The position numbers were made by a program, and so were the translations under genes. This document shows, in pieces, positions 50,301 through 61,286 of a stretch of 64,000 nucleotides of DNA. The stretch lies in NCBI GenBank assembly GCA_949130485.1, contig OX422186.1, positions 11,430,771 to 11,494,770 of the forward strand, in the 5' to 3' direction. This DNA comes from Agelas oroides (Eukaryota > Porifera > Demospongiae > Agelasida > Agelasidae). Below the pieces are notes generated by a model. The model worked only from the letters and a program-made list of their open reading frames with translations, had not been told where the DNA came from and searched no databases. The stretch's first letter is position 1, and each line of letters begins with the position of its first letter.

Positions 50301-52811
50301 GCAGCCATGGAATATCCACCTTGTGAGCTCAAGATATCAATATTTAGCAGACATGCATGGACAGTTAGAAGCTTGGATAATTTCCCATACTCAGCAAATA
50401 TGGCAGCCACATGCATAGGCACATAGTTGCAGTCGCTATATTATAATATTAGTGAGTTACAGCTGCCCACACTGTTGAAACAACATACTACACTGGGTCA
50501 CACAAGAAGACAATCAATGTACATACAACAATTGTAGACTTAGAAATAAATAACAGAGCAGCATGAGTCGGAAGGGCGAATGCTGTTCCGTCTGGGGAAT
50601 GTAACTTATTTGTTGGATGTTACCCCTAGCAACCCACTGCCACACCCATTACCACCTCCACCTTGTATTATTTAACTTCAATGGTGTGGTTGCTAAGCAA
50701 CATCCAACAATGTCTTGAGGCCCATTGCTACGGTGGATTGTTTTGTACTTCAGAGTTTTAACATAGCTAACATAGCGAGTTGGTTCGTCTGGGCTGAAAG
50801 AAGGGAGAAGCTGACCATGCCCATTTCCGTATCCCGTAACTTTAACATAGCTAACATAGCGAGTTGGTTCGTCTGGGCTGCTGACCATGCCCATTTCCGT
50901 ATCCCGTAACTTTAACATAGCTAACATTGTTTTATGCTAAAAAGTAGCCTCGTACCCAGGCTCATCCCTAGAAAAACTTTTTTCTGGGGAGGAGCCTGGG
51001 TATGAACTCGGAAGTACTAAAACATCCAACAAGTAGACTTACTTGACTTGTATCTTGCCGTGCGAAACCCTCCAACTCTGTTCTTGGTAGTGGCTATCAG
51101 CTTCTGAACCCAATTGCTCCAGATAAATGACATCACAAGAAGAACCAGCGGGAATGCAATCACAACTCTGAGAATCTTACTGTCTGCTCCAGCATTCATT
51201 GAGAGGCCGATATAGATAGCCAGTCCAACAATCCCACCAAACTGCAGGCCAAGCGCAATAAGCTTGATGATTCTGTTCTCAAATATCATTCTCACTATTT
51301 CTGAGATTCGCTTCAGCCTCTCAGACCTCAAGCTTTCAGGGAGTTCAATTTCATCGTATCCATGTCGGTGGGTACTAGAAGGGATGCAACGGGTGTGATA
51401 GATGTCGATGCTAATTTGTACAACAAAAAGTCCATTCAGGAGGAGGATGGAGACATCGGGTGGAAGATAACACAGCACAAGGAAAACAAAGACGCTGATA
51501 GCTAGCACCTCCATAGCAGAGAAAATCAGCCCCTGCAGAATTAACATTAAATAGAAAAAGCTCTGCATATCAGAAATGTAAGTTAAGTCTGCAGGGTTAA
51601 CTCAACACATATAAGTACTTCTACAAGTTGTAGGGTTAAACAAAACCACTGGATAAAATTTCTTTTAGACTAGAGTATAGCCAAATCATTACAACAGTTG
51701 AAAGTACAAACTTGTGCATGGTTAATAATAAATAAACTAAAGGACATTGTGGGGGCGAGCCGGGTGAGCACATGCACTTGCCTACTCACCTCACCAGCAG
51801 ATGGTGGTAGCCAGAGTACATTGAGGGGGCGAGCCTGAGCAAGTGAAGCTGCTTGCTTACTCACCTCATCAGATAAATAGTTGGATAGCTACAGTGGTTT
51901 TAGTGATCTTTGCAACAGCAGAGTGAAAAGCCTAAAGCCATAATTGAATCAGCTGATTGTAAAACCTTTGATCTTAAGTGGTTGGAAGATCCCACCAAGA
52001 TAGACTTCCTGCCTTTTTGTATTCAGCTGATTCAATTATGGCTTTAGGCTTTTCACTCTGCTGTTGCAAAGATCACTAAAACCACTGTAACTAAGAAGAT
52101 AACACAAAACCATCTCCCTTCTTTCAGCCGCACATAATTGGTAGAACAAAGTATGTTACTCTCACTAGCTATCTCTGGTGCAGTCCATATTGGATGCACA
52201 ATTGCTAAATCGGTGGAAGGCGCAAAAAGAATTGTACTTTGCTCTTCTATCGGAGTACGAACTGACTTCTGTAGCTCAGATAACAACACGCACGAATAAA
52301 TCCTCATTCTTACCAACAGTATAGCGCTGGGCGTTGGCCAGGGGAAGGTCTTGCGCGTCTTTCCGAACACACCGAACACGAAAGATCGGCAGAAAGTCAG
52401 CACGTTCGGGAGAATCATGACGAAGAATAGCTGCCAGTAGAGGGTCGCCGCTTCGTCGGTGAGCTCGGCAATTTCGGCAGAACTTTTTCCTGATTCTTGA
52501 CTTCTGTTCCAAGTGACGGTGCGTAGCTTGTCAGTGATACTGACAAGAGAGAGTTTGCTGAACATACTGCAGCCGAGAACGAGTATAAACAGCAATACTC
52601 CGATGAAGAACTTGAGTGCGTAGAGGATGCGCCTGGTGCCCTTTGAGACCTGTACATCGGCTTCTCTCTCGTGTGCAACGTACGGGGGACTGAAGCCCCT
52701 CGAACTGTGGCTGTCCTGCAGCTCTGGTTGATCTGCAAAAGTGACTTTGGAGGTTGAAGCCGCCATTTCGTGCCACTCGACTCCGTCGTCTATCAACCTC
52801 CTTGTGGCCAT
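43787..52811 (-). CDS. CHS: Chitin synthase (GT2, metazoan type with SAM domains)
   Basis: Nine exons, 1454 aa, all phases consistent: 52811-52314, 51532-51043, 49632-47194, 47032-46950, 46511-46443, 46324-46226, 45554-45407, 45234-45181, 44271-43787. The N-terminal part has multiple membrane helices. The central GT2 catalytic region holds TTDADIDF (about residue 682), GEDRWLCTLL (about 787) and QRRRW (about 825), all chitin-synthase hallmarks. SWGTRE (about 1069) follows a further membrane bundle. Then comes a Lys/Glu-rich linker and two SAM-type segments, one at exons 46443-47032 plus 46226-46324 and a clearer one at 45181-45554 (VGLELEEYTELFH, LKAMGIHKRG). The C-terminus has a final membrane pair (VLAILLLVNLVWIILL and following). 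The enzyme polymerises UDP-GlcNAc at the plasma membrane; SAM domains may drive clustering. The last intron ends in a CA microsatellite. Confidence 0.95.
44272..44420 (-). repeat. CA microsatellite at chitin synthase last acceptor
   Basis: Plus strand reads (GT)n with GAGT interruptions. On the gene strand it reads (CA)n and ends cgcacgcag immediately before the last exon (upper edge 44271). Confidence 0.92.
44732..45147. mobile_element. Foldback MITE in chitin synthase intron 8
   Basis: TAGCCTCGTTCCCAGCCC...GAACGAGGCTA with 8 of 9 matching flanks (atataatgg 44723-44731, atataacgg 45148-45156). The inverted arms include GTCTACCTAGGTAGAC palindromes and a T-run. Confidence 0.85.
46611..46729. 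mobile_element. Foldback MITE in chitin synthase intron 4
   Basis: TAGCCTCGTTCCCAGGCCC...GAACGAGGCTA flanked by perfect 9 bp gctcactga (46602-46610, 46730-46738). Confidence 0.88.
49698..50181. mobile_element. TA-flanked Tigger/pogo-like MITE in chitin synthase intron 2
   Basis: Ends CAGTGGAACCTC (49698) and GAGGTTCCACTG (ending 50181), flanked by TA. These termini are typical of pogo/Tigger-group Tc1/mariner elements. 484 bp, with inner subterminal copies of gaggtgtcc. No transposase. Confidence 0.8.
50756..50929. repeat. Direct duplication of about 90 bp in chitin synthase intron 2
   Basis: The block tttaacatagctaacatagc ... cccatttccgtatcccgtaac occurs twice in tandem, the first copy with an 18 bp insertion (aaagaagggagaagctga). 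Confidence 0.8.
51892..52087. mobile_element. TA-flanked foldback MITE in chitin synthase intron 1
   Basis: Inverted arms of about 65-70 bp beginning CAGTGGTTTTAGTGATCTTT, flanked by TA (51890-51891, 52088-52089). 196 bp. Confidence 0.85.
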
Positions 52812-53048
52812 ACGCAAAGTACTCTATAGCCTACCATAGACAATTACCTAGCTACAGATAAATACAAAGAAATACTACACAGCTCAGTCCAATATATATG
52901 GCTTGCAACGGGAGACTCCCTGCTCTACACTCTACTCCAGGCGCCGGTTTGTTGCGATCATGTGCTCTTGGCATGGCACGTGTACCGTGCACCGTGCACT
53001 TCTCAGCCCCACCCCCTAGCTTTGGCTCAAAATGTAGTACAGTATGGG
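52812..53048. other. Short intergenic between chitin synthase and TTC19
   Basis: About 240 bp with the chitin synthase start on one side and the TTC19 stop on the other. Probably holds the chitin synthase promoter. No further feature seen. Confidence 0.45.
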
Positions 53049-54244
53049 CTACAGTCCCTGCATTGTCTTTTTAATCTGATTGTGCAGTGTTCTGTCTTTA
53101 AGTCTTGCTGCATGCTGCCGTGCTTTGCTGTATGCGTCCAAAGCTGCTGATGTTTTTCCTGAAGTAGACACAAAAATGAAAGTTTATTATCCCATCTCCA
53201 GTTTTGTTTATTTATTCTGCAAGTAATAAACAAACACACAGGGAAATAGGCTGCACATCACGACACAGAGCTTATCTGTTGGGTTAGTCTCATTCCCAGA
53301 CTGCATTTTTATAGCCTGGGTATGAGACTGGGTATAACATACTCAGATAGCAGTACTACCTGTGGCTGAGACAACAGTACCTTGGCAAGATAGGATTGTT
53401 CCCAAGTTGTAATAAAATATTGCCAGGTGCTCTGCAATGTTTCCACCACCAACAGAGCCAGCTGTCTCCAGACTCTTGGTGACATGTCTTTCTGCCTCCA
53501 CATACTCCCCTGCCATCTCCAAAGCCGTAGCTAGGTCATTGTGAAGGACCGCCACCTAAACATACATAGCACACATTCATTAAACCAAGCGGCCAGATAC
53601 ACGATAATAATTGATTTGTGGAAGTAGCGATGATGTAATACATTAACAAGTTTGCACTTTGAAAACGCAGGGCGGAAAAATGTCACAATTATTATGTGTA
53701 ATGCTATGGCAGATTGAGGTTGCCGAGTTCAAAACAAGTTGTGAATAATGTTTCTAGTCACATGGTCATCCATACACGGGGACAGGGTGTATCATTCATT
53801 GGTTCTTCATTGTCCTGCTACTATGAATTATAGAGGAAGGGATATTCATGTTTGTAGGTAACCATTTGAAAGGGGGAAGTAAGCACACATGATCGGACCG
53901 TCTCATCATTCATAGACACAACGCCTGGGGGAAGGCCTGGGTAAATGTCTCCCCAGTTAAGTCACTGCAGAGTAGGCCAGTGATGGAGGCTACTGTCTCT
54001 CTCCCCTAACGGGAGCCATGGTGAGATGGTAGTTGTAGTCGGTAGCAGACCACTGCATTGGTATTGAAAGTTCACCACTCCAGGACAGTATGGCACTTCA
54101 CAATAGTAACTACTTCACCACTACTTCGTAAGGTATCATAATTTCCTTTTTCACCACCACATTAGGAAGGTCAAAGTCACTAAGCAAGCTGTCACTTTCA
54201 GTGTGTACTCATGACACAATAGTAAAGTGTATGTGCACCTGATA

Positions 54245-54275
<31 letters not shown>

Positions 54276-57200
54276 CATACACACTCACACACCTGTAGAT
54301 GAGCAGGCCCGTAGACCTTCTTTGCAATCCTCAGTGCCTCACGAAACACCACCACGGCTTCCGAGCTCTCCCTGACTGTCAGGTGGTACTGACCCTTGCC
54401 ATGCAGACACATCCCCCACAGAGCAAGGCTGCAGAAACCAAGTTACCTCAATGGACGTGAGGACCACTTTCACAACATATTCCATGCACCTTCCAAGCTG
54501 TTAGGAACCTTAATATCCCCCTACACATGCTAATAGCATGAGGCAAAATAGAGAAAAATGATACTTGCAGACATCTTGGCTCCTGGACTGTGTTATGGAG
54601 ATCAATAGAGCTGGTCTTATTCCCAGTCCATATTGCAAGACTAGAGGTTGGAAAAGGGGCCCAGAAAAACACTGCACTAGACACTATCAGGCTCGTCCCC
54701 CAAACAACTGGACAGTGGCAAAGGCCTGGGAATGAGACTAAGACGCTACATCATTTGTGAGTAATGTCATTGTTAAAGTAGAATGTTTGGGTGACCATAA
54801 TCTGAGCAAGAACACAAGACAAAGGTTTGTGGTTTACACAGCAGTCTCCTTGAAGTTAGTATCCCATGGTACACCTTTTGTAGAACGTCTGTTAACCTGT
54901 TGATCCAAAACGACTGTACTGTGGCTCTACGAGTGGGACCTCTCAGACTAAATCAATATGTACATGACCTTGTTCCCAGACCCTCGGAGTCAGTACATAC
55001 AACCGTACTGTGTGCATCATACCAAGGGTCTGGGGATGAGACTAAGTTGTACACACCCAGCCAACTCTGTTCCATGCAATCCAGTCAAAGGTAGACCAAC
55101 CAAACCTACTCATACCTCACCTTACACTCTACATAGCCATAACAATCCTGTTTACTGAATCAACTTGTCAGTGGAACCGTCCATAAAAGACACTCTTCTA
55201 CTAGTGGACACTTGGCAAGTTTCCTTCCCTACTATTATTCGATCGATCTCTAAAATAAGGACGGTACTCAAGACAGTAATGAAGGTCCCAGTGTGTCTGC
55301 TATAGGGAGGTTCCACTCTGACACGGTTCTTGCCTTTCAGTGGATTCAGATGTGGCCCAGAACTTCTCTGCCGCCTCTGTACACCACTCAAATCCGGCAG
55401 CAGCCAAATCATACCTGGCGAGACGAGAGAGGAGATGAGCAGTGGGTGACACATAATTCATCTAATCAAAATCAAGAATGCCGACTCAGAATCCTTTGAA
55501 GGGGCTTGATGACTATTGACTGTAGCCTTGTTCCCAGGCTCTCCCTGCTAAGGAGGGGGAGAGTGGGGGAGACTGGGAATGAGGCTATATTGACTGCTGA
55601 AGCTATTCTACACCTGGTTAACTTTATCCCCCTCCTTCCCCGCCTCCTTCCCCAGCTGCCCTTTAGGATAACAGTTGCTATGGTGACTGGAGACAATATT
55701 CCCCTTGAAAAGGTCATATTTGGATGTTTTAGCAGTTACGATTTGATTAGCTGGCATGGGATAAACATATCAGGGACATAATTACCTTCCTTGGTTTGTG
55801 TAAATCTTTGCCAGTTTGAGCGAGATCTCAATCACAGCATCACTCTCCTGTGGTAAACATGTACAGAAAATTCACCCCTTCAAGTCTCAGTAGTTGTAAT
55901 TTATTATCAAGTTAGTTGGCATTAGGCCATGGCCACGGGATTGTACGTGTACCAACAGAATCCAACAGCTGCCGGTTGCATGAGTCATACCATTCAGATC
56001 ACATGGTAGTGTATCAAAGTATCCATGTGACTGCCTTGTTTGTGTACTATATGGTTCTAAATGAAGGAGTGTTTCCTCCTCCTTGTGTAAATTCAAAGGC
56101 ATTCGAACAAGGCTAACCAAAACTGGTCCTCACAATGTTGTTGCATGACAATACTCAACTAGAGTGCGAAGTATACCATACTCAGCGTCACACTCGACTT
56201 GGGCCCTACTACAATGTGGTACATCTTTCAACTTCCATATGTAGCATGTGGCATTTACCGTGATTACTCTCAAGGGCTAGTTTATGGAGCTAGCCAGACA
56301 ATACACAAGAGGTCACACTCCTCAACTTGTAGACTTATATCGTACTCAACTTGAGCCGTACGCACTACATTATGGTATATCTACCAACTTCCATATGTAT
56401 ACATGTGGTATTTACTCTAGCTAGACCATATCTGAGAGAGTCACCTTGGTCACTCCAGCTGCCATCATTGTCCTGAGTGTTTCCTTGAAATTTGCTTCAG
56501 CCTTTTACAGAAAAGAAAAACACAAACAGCATGTTACCAACCTTGTATCCAGGGTCTTTCTCGTGGAAAGAAGACTTGAGCCTGGGTATGAGGTTAATAT
56601 GGTACAGAGTAATGCACTCGTTCCCAGGCCACTCCCAGATTTTATCTCGCAGCTGTTTTTTCTCCACGGTTCCAATATAAAATCTGGGAGTGGCCTGGGA
56701 ACGAGGCTAGTGCAAATCTATCTCTACACCTACCTCCTCTAGTTGGTTTCGCTCAAGATACATGTTTGCCATTTTATCCAGTGTGACGGCTCTGGCCTCC
56801 AAGTAAGGCTGAGCACTGGCATACTTTGAGCTAGCAAGAAGCTCCAGAGCATCATGATACGCTCTCTCGGCTTCTCTATAGTCCTCATTTCTAAGGGCTC
56901 TCTGGGCCTTCAAAAGCTTTCTCTTAATGGAGGGAGGGACTTGCTCCCCATCCTCTTCATGTTTGAAGAGTCCCAGAAATCCTGTGGTAAAAGGTTTAGA
57001 CTATACTGGGAGTCAGCTTAGTACAAATGTCCCACCTTCTTGACTAGTCTCGTGCCCAGACTACTTTTCGTGTGTGAAAAATGCAGTCTGGGAATGAGAC
57101 TACTTCTTGACTAGCAATCGTAGCAACTCACCTAGTAAAAAAAGATACAAGTAACGTTGGGGGCCGTGTTGCTGCCGATTGTTGCATGTGGGTCTTTTAG

Positions 57201-57995
57201 GAACATGATAGTGGCAAGAACGCACTTGGAAAGGACATAGATTAGGTGTAAAGTTGTGCATCAGGAGACGGGGTGGTCTGTAATGTAACCACTGTAAGTT
57301 TCTCCATGTAAGATGTCGCAGTGCAGCTGTAAACCTCATAGGCATACCTAAAGTAGTAGTGTAGAATGTGGGTACTGGAGCATCTCTAAATTTTGGAACC
57401 AGAATATACCCTAAACACAATTTGTTGCCATAACCTCGTTCCCAGGCCTTCCCTGGTTCCATTGCCTTCCCTCCACACGCAGACAGCTGGCTGTTATCGC
57501 AGCCATGCAGCTAGGGAAGAGTCTAAACTACTGACCTGAAGACTGTCTTGGCTTGTCTTCACTGTCAAAAGTCGAAAAGACACTCGTGCATAGCCTCGTT
57601 CCCAGGCTCCTCCGCTCCGGAACGCGATATTGAAGTTGTACACGCGGAGAGAGCCTGGTATTTATTCTCACGTGAGAACCCTCAAAGGTAGAGAGGGGGT
57701 AGAGAGACCTTAATTGCGCGTGGGCGTACCCGAGACTCAGAACAGGAAAAAGAGCGAAGGTAGCGGCCAGCTTACTACATGTATCTAGTTATCGGGGGTT
57801 GAATATCATACACACCGAGCGTTGAACGCACAGTTGGTTGAAAAACGCGCAAAACGTTGCCTTTCTGTTTTAGTCCTATTTCGATTACGTCATGCCTACG
57901 TAGAATAGATACCAGGCTCTCCACGCGTGTACAACTCGCGTTCCGGGAGAGCCTGGGAACGAGGCTAAACTCGTGCACGGTGCAAACACTTCCAT
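53049..57995 (-). CDS. TTC19: TTC19-like tetratricopeptide protein
   Basis: Exons: 57536 upward (5' part interrupted, see below), 56981-56734, 56501-56445, 55847-55786, 55414-55334, 54428-54293, 53555-53381, 53158-53049. About 313 aa if the start is 57995. TPR-type helices match TTC19 along its length: IKRKLLKAQRALRNEDYREA, AVIEISLKLAKIYTNQG, YDLAAAGFEWC, WGMCLHGKGQYHL, AVLHNDLATALEMAGEYVEA, YYNLGTILSCQG. TTC19 is a mitochondrial inner-membrane protein that clears Rieske fragments during complex III assembly. The intron after 55334 appears to start with GC (AAAG|GCAAGA). Exon 1 is split by a MITE at 57591-57967. Reading ATG 57995-57969 directly into 57581-57536 keeps the frame, but this start is not proven and no clear targeting peptide is seen. 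Confidence 0.85.
54243..54292 (-). repeat. GT microsatellite at TTC19 intron donor
   Basis: Plus strand reads (AC)n. On the gene strand GT repeats begin exactly after the exon ending CATCTACAG (lower edge 54293). Confidence 0.9.
55523..55587. mobile_element. 65 bp foldback MITE in TTC19 intron
   Basis: TAGCCTTGTTCCCAGGCTC...GGGAATGAGGCTA flanked by perfect 9 bp tattgactg (55514-55522, 55588-55596). Confidence 0.87.
57045..57102. mobile_element. 58 bp foldback MITE in TTC19 intron 1
   Basis: TAGTCTCGTGCCCAGACT...AGTCTGGGAATGAGACTA flanked by perfect 9 bp cttcttgac (57036-57044, 57103-57111). Confidence 0.88.
57591..57967. mobile_element. Foldback MITE at TTC19 5' end
   Basis: TAGCCTCGTTCCCAGGCTC...GAACGAGGCTA with 9 bp flanks actcgtgca (57582-57590 and 57969-57977, with one extra A at 57968). 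It lies between the candidate TTC19 ATG and the rest of exon 1. Confidence 0.82.
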
Positions 57996-58065
57996 TTACG
58001 TACCACAGTCCACAGAACCGAAACTGGGAACGAGACCCCTCGCAGTAGCTGTAAGCCCTACAGAG

Positions 58066-58308
58066 ATGGTAAGGTTATGTGGCCTTGTGGTCATAGAATG
58101 TTGTTGTGTTCCCCCCTCCCCTCTACACACACATGCACACACATGCACACACATGCACACACATGCACACACATGCACACACACACACACACACATGCAC
58201 ACACACACATGCACCCCCCCCCCCCCCACACACACACACACTAGCATTGTTGCAACCCGATCTGGCAATGTAGTGATGTTCCACCCAGAGAATTTCATGA
58301 TAGCATTG

Positions 58309-58342
<34 letters not shown>

Positions 58343-61181
58343 AGGACCTTGCTAATGCTCAGGAGGCCTTTGTGCACATGTTAGGCCAACTGAACCCAGA
58401 ATGCAAGATTGAGTTTCTGGAATGGGTCTGTAGAGAGTACAATCCTAATGTGGAACCAGGGAATGGGATGACAGAGGAACCAGAATCAGGTCAGAAGGAC
58501 AGCACAGCTTTCTGCAGCCACATGCATTTTCTAGGCTGCTGAAGTCTCACGGTTCATTGAACAAGTGAGTCTATGATTAGAGAAATCCAAAACACAATTA
58601 TCAACTCCCTCACAATCCATCAAGCTTGAGCTAGCAGAGACACCTAGCCAGCAGATAGATTCATATGAACTGATGTATGTTGGCTAGCAGACAAGTGTCT
58701 GTGCTAGCTCTTTGAAGCTTGATGGATTGTGAGGCTGGGTTGATGGATGATAATTGTTTTGGAATTCCTTTGATTACACTATCCACCTGATGTGTTCAAT
58801 GAACCCCGAAACTGCAGTAGTGGTCAAGAAGTTTTTGTAGTGTATTATGAAAGGTCTTATAAATGAGGCAAAGCCTGTATAAAAATGGGGCACAGATTTA
58901 TTACATCACAACATTGCAATTTTCTATTTTTCAAGCTCAACTTGCACTCAGTGATTTACTATACTCCATTGCTGCTACAGACCTGCTGGACAGTATAGCT
59001 GCCTACTTGAAGAGTTCCGTACCTCCCAATGCACTAGCACCTGGAGAGCCACAGTTTTTCCCTTCAAATGGACCAGTAAGAGACTGTCCTATTTTTCTCT
59101 CTTGTGTAATCATTTTTTCCTCCACCTTCTCTGTAGAACTCAGATCTTGTGCCTGCCAACACGCTGCATGTTGACTCTTTCCTCTATGAATCAGAGGAGG
59201 AGGTGGACAGCCTGTGTGGACAGCTGCAGATCGGGAGAAACTACTGCCTCAACTGTGGTTCCTGGAAAACTGCCCCACTCAGTCAGCAACAAGTAGACTT
59301 GTCCAAACCCTAGTTAGCCTGTAATCATTCATGAAGTCTGCCAGTATGTTTAAAAACTGCAGACTTTTTCAACAAACAGAGGACTTTTCTGTCACTCAAG
59401 AAATCTGCCAGTGTAGCCAATCCCTCTTAGTGTTTCCACTCAGTGAGCAAAGGACTTCTTGAGTTAAGTAGCAATGTCACAAAATATTTAGACCCTGGAT
59501 CATATACACTAGTATATCAAAAGAACCCCCACTTCACTCCTTATAGCTACTACTACAAGCACTTCATTGCTTTACAACATCTTGCCTCAGCTGGAAAATG
59601 AACACAGGTTTGTTGTTTCTCCTCAAAACAACAAACCTGCGTTCAGGCCTTCTATCGTTGTACCTGTTCTTCATTACTGCACTCACTTTGCTGTTACTGT
59701 ATGTGAGTCTACTGACCTTGAAGAAATGTGCTCAAGTGACAGGATTTTGACCAGTGCTAATCATCAGTGCTGTGCAAACACTTTCCAGATTTCATATCCC
59801 ACTCTGTGTCCCGAGAGCAGTTGAAGTTCATCTTCACCGATCTCCTCCCTGACCTCAGTGGAAAGATGGTGCTGGATGTTGGGTCAAGGCTGGGTCCTGT
59901 ACTATATGGGGTAAATACCATCATATGTACCATTACCTAACTGTGGAATGGCTTGTCAGCCATAGGCACTACTCAGCCATACACAACTGACATTCTAACT
60001 GGATTTGGCAGCTAATAGGTGCATATTATCAACTCCTTGGGTTGTAGTCTATCCATCTGATTCAAAACCTGATTCCTTAGTCTTGTTACTATTTGTACGC
60101 TTGCACACAGCAGTTAGCTAACAGACTTAATGGACAACACATTACACCAGCAAGAAGACTAATATCAAGCTGCATGCCTAGCAACTCAGTTATACGTAAA
60201 CTCAGGACATGTGACATTTTTGGTTACTCACATTGGTTTATTTTACCACAGTTGCACTTCAATCTAGACGCCAAATGTAGCCTTCTGATTGGCTAAAACA
60301 TATTTATATCCACCTTCCACAGGGATATGTGTATTCACGTGCTTCAGGGCTGGTTGGTGTGGAGATAAACAGCTTTTTCTGTGAACTGCAGTGTCAAGTA
60401 GTGAGCAAGTACAACATGGCCGACAGAGTTCGGGTGATCTGTTCCGACATTTGCAACCAGGCAAGCCTGTTGCAAGAAGCTGATGTCATTGTCTTGAACA
60501 ACGTCTTTGAGTTTTTCTGTTCTCCTGAGGACCAGGCCAGGTTAGAGAAGAAAACCATTAGGTGTAGCTGTGTTTCCAGGCCTCCCCACCATCCTGTTTG
60601 TAATTGCATGCAATGTGTATATTGCCAGTGATCAAAACCGGTTAAAAAATGGACAGTGGGAAGACTTGGGACTGTGGCTATGTGAACTGAGGTTGCTGAA
60701 ATTCTAGCTTTGTGCACTAAACTTTTTGTCTTCTGACAGGATATGGGAGTTTTTGTACACAACTGTACGAAAGCATGGCACCCTAATTGTGGCTATCCCC
60801 AGCATCCAAGAGCCATGGCAACACATTCCATTTAAGGTAAAATGTATGATCCACAATGATGTCATATGATGTCACATGACAGCCATTTTGTCACTATAAT
60901 AACTCTGAAAGGAGCTGTGCATTGATCAGGTGTTCCTGGCAAAAGGTACTGGATAATAAGTGCCAGTAACACTGAAATACCACTTGGAGAATTTATGCTA
61001 GCTGCTTGTAAGCATCTTTGGATATGTATACACTACATTTTTTGTTATTTATCAATGAGAAGTGGTTTACTTCCCTATATAGTCAACACTCCAATTGGAT
61101 CAGTGGGTAAGGGAACTCACAACTGCAGTTTGTCATGAGGACGAAGAACTCAACAGAATTCACCTCTATTGTGTTTTGTGA
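58066..61181 (+). CDS. Class I SAM-dependent methyltransferase, uncharacterised
   Basis: Eight exons, 322 aa, phases agree: 58066-58068 (ATG only), 58345-58489, 58936-59075, 59137-59281, 59789-59910, 60323-60540, 60740-60836, 61083-61181. The N-terminal half is helical and acidic, then a small motif NYCLNCGSWKTAPL and FISHSVSREQLKFIF. The Rossmann core begins with motif I, MVLDVGSRLGPVLY (about residue 171), then LVGVEIN (motif II), CSDICNQ, and motif IV-like ADVIVLNNVFEFF, followed by HGTLIVAIPS. The SAM-binding elements look intact. I recognise similar proteins of unknown substrate in other animals but cannot name the enzyme. The first intron ends in an AC microsatellite. The gene is head to head with TTC19. 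Confidence 0.82.
58122..58344 (+). repeat. CA-rich repeats ending at methyltransferase exon 2 acceptor
   Basis: (CACACATG)n at 58122-58210, a C-run, more CA, then (AC)n at 58303-58340 and the acceptor gtag at 58344. Confidence 0.9.
58551..58806. mobile_element. Foldback element in methyltransferase intron 2
   Basis: Imperfect inverted arms (ggttcattgaaca near 58551 and tgttcaatgaacc near 58793, with inner ccatcaagctt / aagcttgatgg). About 255 bp and non-coding. Target duplication not resolved. Confidence 0.6.
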
Positions 61182-61286
61182 GCAACACTCAAACCCGTGA
61201 AAAAATAGTGTGACAAAAGAAGACGGAGAAAGGAACTCTTCATGTCTGTAAGCATTCTTTCACAAATTATTTTTTACAAAGTATTA
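61182..61286. other. Gap of about 105 bp between convergent genes
   Basis: Separates the methyltransferase stop and the TKL kinase stop. No feature seen; the 3' UTRs probably overlap. Confidence 0.5.

Noticed and set aside
57100..57462. 120-codon minus-strand ORF within TTC19 intron 1
   Set aside because: No similarity to TTC19 and its first codons overlap MITE-like sequence; splicing from 57536 to 56981 gives a consistent frame without it.
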